Assembly: GCA_015520425.1 (NCBI GenBank)
Contig: WAQC01000004.1
Coordinates: 1 to 6,023 of the forward strand
Length of the DNA: 6,023 bases
DNA from: Candidatus Pelearchaeum sp.
Lineage (GTDB): Archaea; Thermoproteota; Nitrososphaeria_A; Caldarchaeales; Caldarchaeaceae
Direction: 5' to 3'
The stretch's first letter is position 1, and each line of letters starts with the position of its first letter. Below are positions 1 through 5,194 of the stretch, in pieces. Below the pieces are notes generated by a model, which made no database searches, was not told where the DNA came from, and worked only from the letters and a program-made list of their open reading frames with translations. Both the position numbers and the translations under genes were made by a program.

Positions 1-1
1 C

Positions 2-841
2 ACAATACCAGACACGGCGACAGCGCATTCAAAGGCAATATTATCGCGGCTAGGGATGGAGTTGGAATATGGGGGGGATTCAAGCCTCTTCATCTTGGTT
101 GATGTAGGCTCTCTTGAGCAGTTGGGAGAACTCTTCCACGTCGTTATGGATTCTGAGAAAAAACCCATTCTGATAGACCATCATCTCCATAGCGACTATG
201 GGGAAAGCAGGGTTAGGCAGTTCTGTTCAGACGAGTATCAGGCAACCGCCGAGATAATACTAGACCTGGCGCTCCACGCTGGCAGGAAGCTAACGCGCGA
301 AGATGCGGAGGCGCTTTTCCTCGGCATGTATTATGATACTGCGCGGCTCTCAATAGCTGATGAGGAGACCATGAGGAAGGTCTGTAAGCTCGCGAGCATG
401 GGTGTTAAGCCAGCAGATGTTTTGGTAGGTCTGGAGATGGTCATGGACGAGTCGGAGCGAATAGCGCGCCTCAAGGCAGCTAGGAGGATGAGCTTCTACC
501 GCATAGCCGAGTGGCTAGTGGCAATATCAACGGTAAGCGCCTTCCAGACATCGGCGGCGCGCGCCCTAATATCACTCGGAGCACACGTAGCCCTGGTGGC
601 TGGACAAGAGGATGACGAGACAGTCCTCTCGCTGAGAGCGCAGCCAGAGTTTGTCCGTAGGACCGCGATAAGCATGGGAGAAGCCCTAACCAGCAAGATA
701 CGCGAGAAATACGGGGGAACAGGCGGGGGCCACGCCTCGGTAGCTAGGGTAAGATGCCGCGCAGGGGCGGAAGAGGTATTAGAATACGCTCTCAAATTAT
801 TAGAGACAAAGCTGGGCGCAAAGGCTCAGCAGGTGTCATAA
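2..841 (+). CDS. DHH/DHHA1-family phosphoesterase (RecJ/NrnA-like), 5'-truncated by window edge
   Basis: Partial gene: the frame is open to the left edge, and the first 18 codons before the ATG at 56 read as ordinary domain sequence (starting TIPDTATAHSKA), so that ATG is probably internal. Of the family's metal-binding motifs, motif I (DxD) must lie upstream. The later ones are visible, numbered from the first visible codon: LVDVG with D34, the signature DHH at 59-61 (ILIDHH), and YYDT with D112. The C-terminal DHHA1 substrate-binding domain shows GTGGGHAS, with GGGH at 241-244. Such proteins are Mn-dependent phosphoesterases acting on oligonucleotides, pAp, cyclic dinucleotides or polyphosphate; the substrate cannot be told here. 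The TAA stop is followed directly by an in-frame TGA, and ecfA1 starts 6 bases after the gene ends, which suggests one operon with the ECF module. Family assignment is secure; function is not. Confidence 0.9.
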   Translation, partial: TIPDTATAHSKAILSRLGMELEYGGDSSLFILVDVGSLEQLGELFHVVMDSEKKPILIDHHLHSDYGESRVRQFCSDEYQATAEIILDLALHAGRKLTREDAEALFLGMYYDTARLSIADEETMRKVCKLASMGVKPADVLVGLEMVMDESERIARLKAARRMSFYRIAEWLVAISTVSAFQTSAARALISLGAHVALVAGQEDDETVLSLRAQPEFVRRTAISMGEALTSKIREKYGGTGGGHASVARVRCRAGAEEVLEYALKLLETKLGAKAQQVS

Positions 842-847
842 TGACCC

Positions 848-1699
848 ATGCCGATAATAGAGGTAAGCTCACTAAACTACAGGTATGTGGGGCAGAGGGA
901 CTATGTTCTACGCGACATTAGCTTCACGGTCAATGAGGGAGAGTTCGTCCTAATAGTGGGCCCCAGCGGCTGTGGCAAGTCAACCCTATGTAGATGCCTT
1001 AATGGGCTTATCCCCCATTTTTACGAGGGGGATTTGGAGGGTGATGTATGGGTTGCTGGGCATAGTGTGAGGGAGACGCCTACGCATGTATTATCGCAGC
1101 ATGTTGGTATGGTCTTCCAAAACCCGCAGAACCAGCTCTTCTCCCTAAGCGTTGAGAGTGATGTCGCCTTCGCGCTGGAGAACCTAAGCTTACCGCGGGA
1201 GGAGATAAGGCGGCGGGTAGATGAGGTTCTGAGCCTACTAGGTATAACGGAGCTCCGCGACCGCTCACCATTTGAGCTTTCAGGAGGCCAGCAGCAGAAG
1301 GTAGCGATAGCCTCAGTACTAGCCATGAGGCCACGTATAATAATCATGGACGAGCCAACATCATTCCTAGACCCAATATCATCCCTCAACCTCATAGAAA
1401 CAATAGATAGGATTAGGAAGAGTCTCGGCCTTACCGTGTTGCTGGTTGAGCATAGAATAGAGCTGGCAGCCCCTAGAGCTAACAGGATAATCGTGATGAA
1501 TGACGGCCAGATAGTATATGATGGGAATCCAGCCGAATTCTTTGAACGCTATGATGCGCATAGCTATGGTGTGTATGTCCCGAAGGTTGTTAGGCTGGCG
1601 CGCGAGGTGAATAAGCACGTCCGTCTCTTCAACAAGCCGCCGCTAAGCCCAGAGGAGTTTGAGGAGCGGGTGAGGATGTTTGCCAGCCATAGAGTTTGA
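848..1699 (+). CDS. ecfA1: ECF transporter ATP-binding protein, first ATPase (EcfA1/CbiO family)
   Basis: One of the two cytoplasmic ATPases that drive an energy-coupling factor importer for vitamins or metal ions. All ABC motifs are intact in the 283-residue product: Walker A GPSGCGKST (38-46), Q-loop Gln91 in VFQNPQNQLF, signature LSGGQ (144-148), Walker B IIIMDEP (164-170) with Glu169 as catalytic base, D-loop region SFLDP (172-176), and switch His202 in LLVEHR. The QNPQNQLF stretch after the Q-loop and the roughly 280-residue length with a C-terminal extension after about residue 220 fit EcfA/CbiO rather than other ABC ATPases. The ATG at 848 gives an N-terminus (MPIIEV) that aligns with its neighbour EcfA2 (MPAIEF). 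A modest AGGTG lies at 831-835. Another ATG at 841 is out of frame. It overlaps ecfA2 by 20 bases and the two proteins are expected to form the A1/A2 heterodimer. The substrate is unknown. Confidence 0.93.
   Translation: MPIIEVSSLNYRYVGQRDYVLRDISFTVNEGEFVLIVGPSGCGKSTLCRCLNGLIPHFYEGDLEGDVWVAGHSVRETPTHVLSQHVGMVFQNPQNQLFSLSVESDVAFALENLSLPREEIRRRVDEVLSLLGITELRDRSPFELSGGQQQKVAIASVLAMRPRIIIMDEPTSFLDPISSLNLIETIDRIRKSLGLTVLLVEHRIELAAPRANRIIVMNDGQIVYDGNPAEFFERYDAHSYGVYVPKVVRLAREVNKHVRLFNKPPLSPEEFEERVRMFASHRV
1669..1673 (+). promoter_or_regulatory. Shine-Dalgarno for ecfA2, inside ecfA1
   Basis: GGTGA matches the archaeal 16S 3' end and sits 6 bases before the TTG at 1680. It lies within the last codons of ecfA1, consistent with coupled translation, and supports the non-ATG start of ecfA2. 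Confidence 0.6.
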
Positions 1700-2501
1700 A
1701 CATGTCTCATATCAGTATAAGAGTGGCGTAAAAGCCCTAGATGATGTTAGCTTCACCATTGAGCGGGGGGAGCTAGTCGTCCTAATGGGCGAGAACGGCT
1801 CGGGAAAGACTACGATACTCAAACATTTAAACGGGCTGCTCAAACCCACCGAGGGCCGCGTAATAATAGACGGCACCGACACCCGAACAGCAACAGTAGC
1901 GCAGCTGGCAGCTAAAGTTGGCCTAGTCTTCCAAAACGCTGAGGAGATGTTCTTTGAATCAACTGTGAGGGATGAAGTGGCCTTCGCTCTAAAAAACTTC
2001 GGGTATAGCGAGGATGTGGTTAAGAGGCGTGTTGAGTGGGCGCTCAGATTCATGGAGCTTGACGCCTATGCTGAGAACTCGCCATTCATCCTGAGCGGAG
2101 GCGAGAAAAAACGACTAGCCCTAGCGATAGTGCTGGCATGGGGGCCCGAGATAATAGCGCTGGACGAGCCGACAATAGGCCAGGATAGCCTCCAGAAAGA
2201 GAAGATGGCAGAGATGGTTAGGCTCCTCAACACGCAGGGAAAGACCGTGATAATGGCCAGCCACGACGTTGAGTTTGTGGCAGACCTGAGCCCTAGAATA
2301 ATCCTGCTATCGCGGGGCAAGGTTATGGGCGATGGAACGGCTGAGGAAGTGCTCACAGACGTGGAGAAGCTAGCCAAATGCTCCATACTTCCACCACAGG
2401 TAGTAGCGACGCTCACTAGGCTACAAGACCTAAGCATAACGCGCAGAACCCTAAGCGTAGAAGCGGCAGCACGCGAGGTGGTGGAGAAGATATGGCGCTA
2501 A
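1680..2501 (+). CDS. ecfA2: ECF transporter ATP-binding protein, second ATPase (EcfA2/CbiO family)
   Basis: Second ATPase of the ECF module, 273 residues, expected to pair with EcfA1 and dock onto EcfT at the membrane. Motifs: Walker A GENGSGKTT (37-45), Q-loop Gln85 in LVFQNAEEMFF, signature LSGGE (138-142), Walker B EIIALDEP (157-164) with Glu163, D-loop region IGQDS, and switch His195 in MASHD. The signature carries Glu where EcfA1 has Gln, so the two composite ATP sites are not identical. The start is TTG: it is the only start codon after the in-frame TGA at 1671-1673, it has GGTGA 6 bases upstream, and it gives an N-terminus parallel to EcfA1. The gene overlaps ecfA1 by 20 bases and ecfT by 10, as expected for a 1:1:1 complex made from one message. 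The C-terminal region (after about 220) is the family's extra domain and is divergent. Confidence 0.93.
   Translation: MPAIEFEHVSYQYKSGVKALDDVSFTIERGELVVLMGENGSGKTTILKHLNGLLKPTEGRVIIDGTDTRTATVAQLAAKVGLVFQNAEEMFFESTVRDEVAFALKNFGYSEDVVKRRVEWALRFMELDAYAENSPFILSGGEKKRLALAIVLAWGPEIIALDEPTIGQDSLQKEKMAEMVRLLNTQGKTVIMASHDVEFVADLSPRIILLSRGKVMGDGTAEEVLTDVEKLAKCSILPPQVVATLTRLQDLSITRRTLSVEAAAREVVEKIWR
2475..2486 (+). promoter_or_regulatory. Shine-Dalgarno region for ecfT, inside ecfA2
   Basis: GAGGTGGTGGAG contains two overlapping matches to the archaeal anti-Shine-Dalgarno (GAGGTG at 2475-2480, GGAG at 2483-2486). The second ends 5 bases before the ecfT ATG, which itself overlaps the end of ecfA2. Confidence 0.55.
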
Positions 2502-3292
2502 GCCTCTTTGAAGGACTAAGATTCAAGCCAGGGAAAAGCTTCGTACACAAGCTAGACCCGCGCGCCAAGCTCTTAACATCACTCCTCATACTGATAACAG
2601 CCTTCATGTATACCGATGTGGTGATAATATCAATACTCCTGCTCCTTGAGTATGTTCTGATAAGAATAGCTGGAGTGAGCGGGATGTGGCTCAAGACACT
2701 ACGCGGGGCATTGCCCCTCGCGGCTATAATATTCGTGATAACGTTCTTCGCGCGCATGGCTGATAAAGGCGTGGCATTCATAACGTTCTACGAATCATTC
2801 GCCTTCGCTTACCGTCTGGTTGTTTTTCTCTCGTCCTTCTCCCTATTCTTTCTCACCACCACGCCAGAAGAGATAGCGCTAACCCTAACAAAGCTCAGAA
2901 TACCATATCAATACACATTCGCCTTCGTATCAGCGATAAGATTCACACCCGTGCTCGCGGAGGAGATGCAGAGCATAATGGATGCGCAGCGGGCGCGGGG
3001 TCTTGAGCTGGATAAAGGCGGCTTCTTGCAGCGTATTAGAAAAATGATACCCGTGCTGGTTCCGTTGTTGGTGAATGTCCTGCGCCGCTCATACGAGCTG
3101 GCCGAAGCTATGGAGGTGAAGTGCTTTGGTGTTTCAAAGAATAGGACATACCTTAAAGAGCTTAGACCAACAGGTAAAGACTATGCGTTTACCGCTGTGG
3201 TTGTGGTTCTCTTCGCCATGGTTGTCGTAGCTAGGGTTTTCTACATTCAGCCAGCTCTCCACATCTTTGGCTTGCTTGGCCTCTTAAGCTAG
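2492..3292 (+). CDS. ecfT: ECF transporter transmembrane coupling protein EcfT (CbiQ family)
   Basis: Integral membrane scaffold that links the EcfA1/A2 ATPases to a substrate-binding S component. The 266-residue product has hydrophobic segments near residues 27-41, 43-60, 73-87, 95-123 and 231-255. The hydrophilic stretch of about 130-225 forms the coupling helices. The N-terminal LDPRAKLL (21-28) is typical of the family. The first cytoplasmic coupling motif is canonical, Ala-Arg-Gly at 168-170 (QRARGLE). The second, usually another ARG-like triplet in an 'AMEARxFG' setting, reads AMEVKCFG, giving Val-Lys-Cys at 209-211. The ATG at 2492 overlaps the end of ecfA2 by 10 bases. The last 62 bases overlap the end of the convergent aminotransferase gene, covering residues from about 247 onward. 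No S component lies next to it in the window. Confidence 0.9.
   Translation: MALSLFEGLRFKPGKSFVHKLDPRAKLLTSLLILITAFMYTDVVIISILLLLEYVLIRIAGVSGMWLKTLRGALPLAAIIFVITFFARMADKGVAFITFYESFAFAYRLVVFLSSFSLFFLTTTPEEIALTLTKLRIPYQYTFAFVSAIRFTPVLAEEMQSIMDAQRARGLELDKGGFLQRIRKMIPVLVPLLVNVLRRSYELAEAMEVKCFGVSKNRTYLKELRPTGKDYAFTAVVVVLFAMVVVARVFYIQPALHIFGLLGLLS
3231..3292. other. Tail-to-tail coding overlap of ecfT and the aminotransferase gene
   Basis: The ecfT stop (TAG, 3290-3292, plus strand) and the aminotransferase stop (TAG on the minus strand, complement of 3231-3233) have passed each other, so 62 bases code on both strands. In the aminotransferase the shared part begins at about residue 384, just past the end of its conserved fold. 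In EcfT it covers about the last 20 residues, from the end of the final membrane segment. No oligo-T run that would act as a clear archaeal terminator is visible on either strand here, so the two transcripts probably overlap further. Confidence 0.8.
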
Positions 3293-4442
3293 ATAAACGA
3301 GCAAGCCTCTTACCGGCCTCCTCCAGAATTTCAAGATGACGCGCAAACTGGAACCTCACCATATCTTTACGCCAACAATCATGATAAAAGCTGCTTCCAG
3401 GAACTACCGCAACACCAACATCCTTAACCAGAAACTCTGCAAAAGCATTGTCATCTTCAAAGCCAAATCCAGTTATGTCCGCCAGAACATAATACGCGGC
3501 CTGCGGCTTATAGTATTTGAATCCAGTCTCCTCAAGAATACGTAGCATAATCATTCTCCTTTTGTCGTATTGTTCCACCAGCCAGCGATAGTATTCGTCG
3601 GGTAGGGATAGGGCTGTCGCGGCGGCCTCCTGAAGCGGATTAGGAGCCCCAACAGTCAAAAACTCATGAATCTTCTTCACACCCTCAAGAAGTGCCTGCT
3701 CACCAATAACCCAACCAACACGCCAGCCAGTAGCGTTATACGTCTTAGATATACCGCTTATCGTGAGGGTTCGCTCAAACATCCCATCAAGAGAAGCCAA
3801 ACTAATATGCCTAAGCCCATCATATACTATGTATTCATAAACCTCATCAACTATCGCTATTACATCATAATCTACGCAGAGGTCTCTGATTAGTTTAAGT
3901 TCCTCGTATGTGAAAACCTTACCAGAAGGATTATTGGGATTGTTGAGTATCACCAGCTTTGTCTTGTTCGTGAAGGCGTTTTTCAGCTCCTCTTCATCAA
4001 CAGCGAAGCTGGGTGGCTTGAGCTCAACAAACCGCGGAACACCGCCAGCCAATAATGTGTCAGGCACGTAATTCTCGTAGAACGGCTCAAAGACGACAAC
4101 CTCCTCACCAGGCTCAACCAGCGAGAGAATAGACGCAACCATCCCCTCAGTGGTTCCGCAGGTAACTACCACCTCCGTCTCTGGGTCAATCTCTATGTTA
4201 TTATACTTCCTAACACGCTCCGCCAGGGCTTGACGTAGCCGCGGGCTACCCCATGCTATGGCGTACTGATTATAGCCTGCGTCAAGCGCCTGTTTAGCGG
4301 CTTCTAAGACCTCGCTGGGAGGGTTGAAGTCGGGAGACCCCTGAGCTAGGTTGACCGCTCCGTATTTGGCTGCGAGCTGCGACATTAGTCTTATCACCGA
4401 CTCGGGGAAGTAGCCAACTCTAGAAGCAAGATACTTGCTCAT
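3231..4442 (-). CDS. Class I/II PLP-dependent aminotransferase (kynurenine/methionine aminotransferase-like)
   Basis: A fold-type I aminotransferase of 403 residues that moves an amino group from an amino acid to a 2-oxoacid in the cytoplasm. Visible marks: NLAQGSPDFNPP (31-42), NNPNNPSG (167-174), IVDEVYEY with Asp199 (pyridine nitrogen) and Tyr202, the PLP lysine Lys233 in SGISKTYNATGW, and the carboxylate-binding Arg363 in VRFQFAR. The pattern around NQYAIAWGSPRLRQAL (58-73) and FEPFYENYVPD (118-128) resembles the kynurenine/glutamine and methionine aminotransferase branch more than aspartate aminotransferase. True substrate specificity cannot be read from the sequence. The ATG at 4442 has AGGTG 9 bases upstream. 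The gene follows tbp by 52 bases on the same strand and may be read through from the tbp promoter. The last 20 residues (384-403, with two Cys) extend beyond the usual end and are coded antisense to ecfT. Confidence 0.92.
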   Translation of the reverse strand: MSKYLASRVGYFPESVIRLMSQLAAKYGAVNLAQGSPDFNPPSEVLEAAKQALDAGYNQYAIAWGSPRLRQALAERVRKYNNIEIDPETEVVVTCGTTEGMVASILSLVEPGEEVVVFEPFYENYVPDTLLAGGVPRFVELKPPSFAVDEEELKNAFTNKTKLVILNNPNNPSGKVFTYEELKLIRDLCVDYDVIAIVDEVYEYIVYDGLRHISLASLDGMFERTLTISGISKTYNATGWRVGWVIGEQALLEGVKKIHEFLTVGAPNPLQEAAATALSLPDEYYRWLVEQYDKRRMIMLRILEETGFKYYKPQAAYYVLADITGFGFEDDNAFAEFLVKDVGVAVVPGSSFYHDCWRKDMVRFQFARHLEILEEAGKRLARLSSLRGQASQRCGELAECRKP

Positions 4443-4451
4443 ACCATACTA

Positions 4452-4456
4452 CACCT
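4452..4456 (-). promoter_or_regulatory. Shine-Dalgarno for the aminotransferase
   Basis: On the minus strand this reads AGGTG, 9 bases before the ATG at 4442, within GGTAGGTGT. A proper SD implies a leadered or internal cistron rather than a leaderless message, which fits read-through from tbp. I see no convincing TATA box or oligo-T terminator in the 52-base gap (4443-4494). Confidence 0.55.
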
Positions 4457-4494
4457 ACCAACAAATCTAATTCTGTGAAGGGGGAGCCAGCTCA

Positions 4495-5058
4495 CTAATG
4501 ATATGTTATGAGCTCCTTCTCCTCCAGCATCTCTTGTAGGCGATTAACCGCGTCATAAACGTCGCGTTCATATTTCGCACCCGTACATACTAGCTTGCCG
4601 CTGGCAAACATCAAGATAACCACCTTTGGGTTATTCATCCTGTATATCAGCCCTGGGAACTGCTCAGGCTCGTACATAACATTCTCCAAGATTGTGGCTG
4701 CTCTCTCCAAGTCTATCCTGCCGTGAAGGTCTATTGAGGCTACGATGTTCTGTATCTCTATCTGCGGCTCCTCGCGTATAAGGAAGTTCTCCTTCTTCAG
4801 GAGCTTGACCACAGTCTTCACAGCCTTAATGGATTCCTCCTCACTCTTCGCTCCCGTACAGACCATTTTGCCGCTGCTAAAGATTAGCGTGGCGGTCTTG
4901 GGCTTGGCAAGCCTAAAGACAAGGCCTGGAAACTGGGCTGGCTTATACTCAACGTCTGGGAAGGTACGCTGTATCTGCGCTAGGTCTAGACGCTGGAACA
5001 GAGTAACGCTGGCAACAACGTTCTGTATCTCTATCTTTGGCTGTGGCCCCTTAGGCAT
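4495..5058 (-). CDS. tbp: TATA-binding protein (archaeal TBP), general transcription factor
   Basis: General initiation factor that binds and bends the TATA box and recruits TFB and RNA polymerase. The 187-residue product is the classic two-fold saddle. Repeat 1 runs from IEIQNVVAS (9-17) through QFPGLVFRL and FSSGKMVCTGAK; repeat 2 from IEIQNIVAS (101-109) through QFPGLIYRM and FASGKLVCTGAK. The four DNA-intercalating phenylalanines are present as Phe43/Phe60 and Phe134/Phe151, each pair 17 residues apart as in eukaryotic TBP. Length is normal for archaea (about 180-200), but the C-terminus (LEEKELITYH) lacks the long run of glutamates seen in several archaeal TBPs. It has AAGGTG before its ATG and its own duplicated TATA element upstream. 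The TAG stop is followed directly by an in-frame TGA. An aminotransferase gene follows on the same strand. Confidence 0.98.
   Translation of the reverse strand: MPKGPQPKIEIQNVVASVTLFQRLDLAQIQRTFPDVEYKPAQFPGLVFRLAKPKTATLIFSSGKMVCTGAKSEEESIKAVKTVVKLLKKENFLIREEPQIEIQNIVASIDLHGRIDLERAATILENVMYEPEQFPGLIYRMNNPKVVILMFASGKLVCTGAKYERDVYDAVNRLQEMLEEKELITYH
4747..5036 (-). repeat. Internal direct repeat of the tbp gene (two TBP half-domains)
   Basis: The two halves of tbp are related at DNA level. A 17-base identity (GTTCTGTATCTCTATCT on the plus strand) occurs at 4747-4763 and 5020-5036, coding the IEIQN start of each half. The SGK-VCTGAK segments near 4590 and 4865 also match closely in protein. This is the ancient intragenic duplication of TBP, with more nucleotide identity retained at this spot than the fold requires. 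Confidence 0.75.
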
Positions 5059-5069
5059 GTAGCTGGCTG

Positions 5070-5075
5070 CACCTT
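5070..5075 (-). promoter_or_regulatory. Shine-Dalgarno for tbp
   Basis: The minus strand reads AAGGTG, with AGGTG ending 11 bases before the tbp ATG. Its position matters for the two predicted start sites: a transcript from the promoter-proximal TATA box would begin at or within this motif, while one from the distal box would include it whole. Confidence 0.5.
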
Positions 5076-5094
5076 GTCTGCTGTGTTTAAAAAC

Positions 5095-5114
5095 CCTTTA
5101 TAAGCCTTTATAAG
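5095..5114 (-). promoter_or_regulatory. tbp promoter with two tandem TATA boxes
   Basis: On the minus strand CTTATAAAGG occurs twice in a row (5114-5105, then 5104-5095), giving two TTATAA cores at 5108-5113 and 5098-5103. The gene-proximal box is preceded by AAAGGC from the distal copy, a purine-rich stretch in the position of the archaeal TFB-recognition element; the distal box has a less typical GCCGTGC upstream. With a TATA centre near -26, start sites are expected near 5074 and 5084, giving leaders of about 16 or 26 bases before the tbp ATG. No other coding start downstream on either strand would use it. The promoter assignment is an inference from sequence and spacing. Confidence 0.75.
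5095..5114. repeat. Exact 10-bp tandem duplication
   Basis: CCTTTATAAG at 5095-5104 is repeated without change at 5105-5114. The period of 10 bp is close to one helical turn, so both copies present the same face of DNA. Confidence 0.95.
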
Positions 5115-5170
5115 CACGGCCCAGAATGCCAGCCCAACAACGGCTCCATAATGGGCATACACATTTGGTT

Positions 5171-5194
5171 GGCCGTCACTGGCCTTAAACGGCC
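5171..5194. repeat. Short GC-rich inverted repeat across the lipB stop codon
   Basis: GGCCGT (5171-5176) and ACGGCC (5189-5194) are perfect reverse complements around a 12-base loop that contains the lipB stop (5185-5187). It could fold in lipB mRNA. No oligo-T run follows on the minus strand, so it does not look like a standard terminator. The rest of the 126-base lipB-tbp gap (5059-5184), apart from the TATA boxes and the SD, shows no RNA gene or ORF I can support. Confidence 0.35.

Noticed and set aside
56..58. ATG at 56 as the true start of the DHH phosphoesterase
   Set aside because: The frame is open to the window edge with sensible domain sequence before it, and the family's first metal-binding motif would be missing; the gene most likely starts outside the window.
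496..795. Minus-strand open frame antisense to the DHH gene
   Set aside because: Shadow of the DHH coding region; Ser/Arg/Ala-rich translation typical of an antisense frame. Similar minus-strand frames within 1021-2781 were rejected for the same reason.
1014..1023. T-run (CCCATTTTTACG) on the plus strand as a terminator
   Set aside because: It lies inside ecfA1 coding sequence (PHFY) in the middle of an operon whose downstream genes overlap, so termination there is unlikely.
3336..3545. Plus-strand open frame inside the aminotransferase gene
   Set aside because: It lies wholly antisense to strongly conserved aminotransferase coding sequence, and its translation has no recognisable family. 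The same holds for the frame at 3666-3893.
4494..4510. AT-rich stretch (minus strand CATAACATATCATTAG) as a TATA box for the aminotransferase
   Set aside because: It is the coding end of tbp, does not match the TTTATA/TTATAA pattern seen at the tbp promoter, and lacks a good purine-rich element upstream.
5059..5184. Small RNA gene (tRNA or C/D-box guide RNA) in the lipB-tbp gap
   Set aside because: I found no RTGATGA/CTGA box pairs and no tRNA-like stem set on either strand in this gap.
5171..5194. Inverted repeat at the end of lipB as an intrinsic terminator
   Set aside because: The stem is only 6 bp with a 12-base loop and no T-run follows on the minus strand; archaeal termination depends mainly on oligo-T. 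Kept only as a weak repeat.
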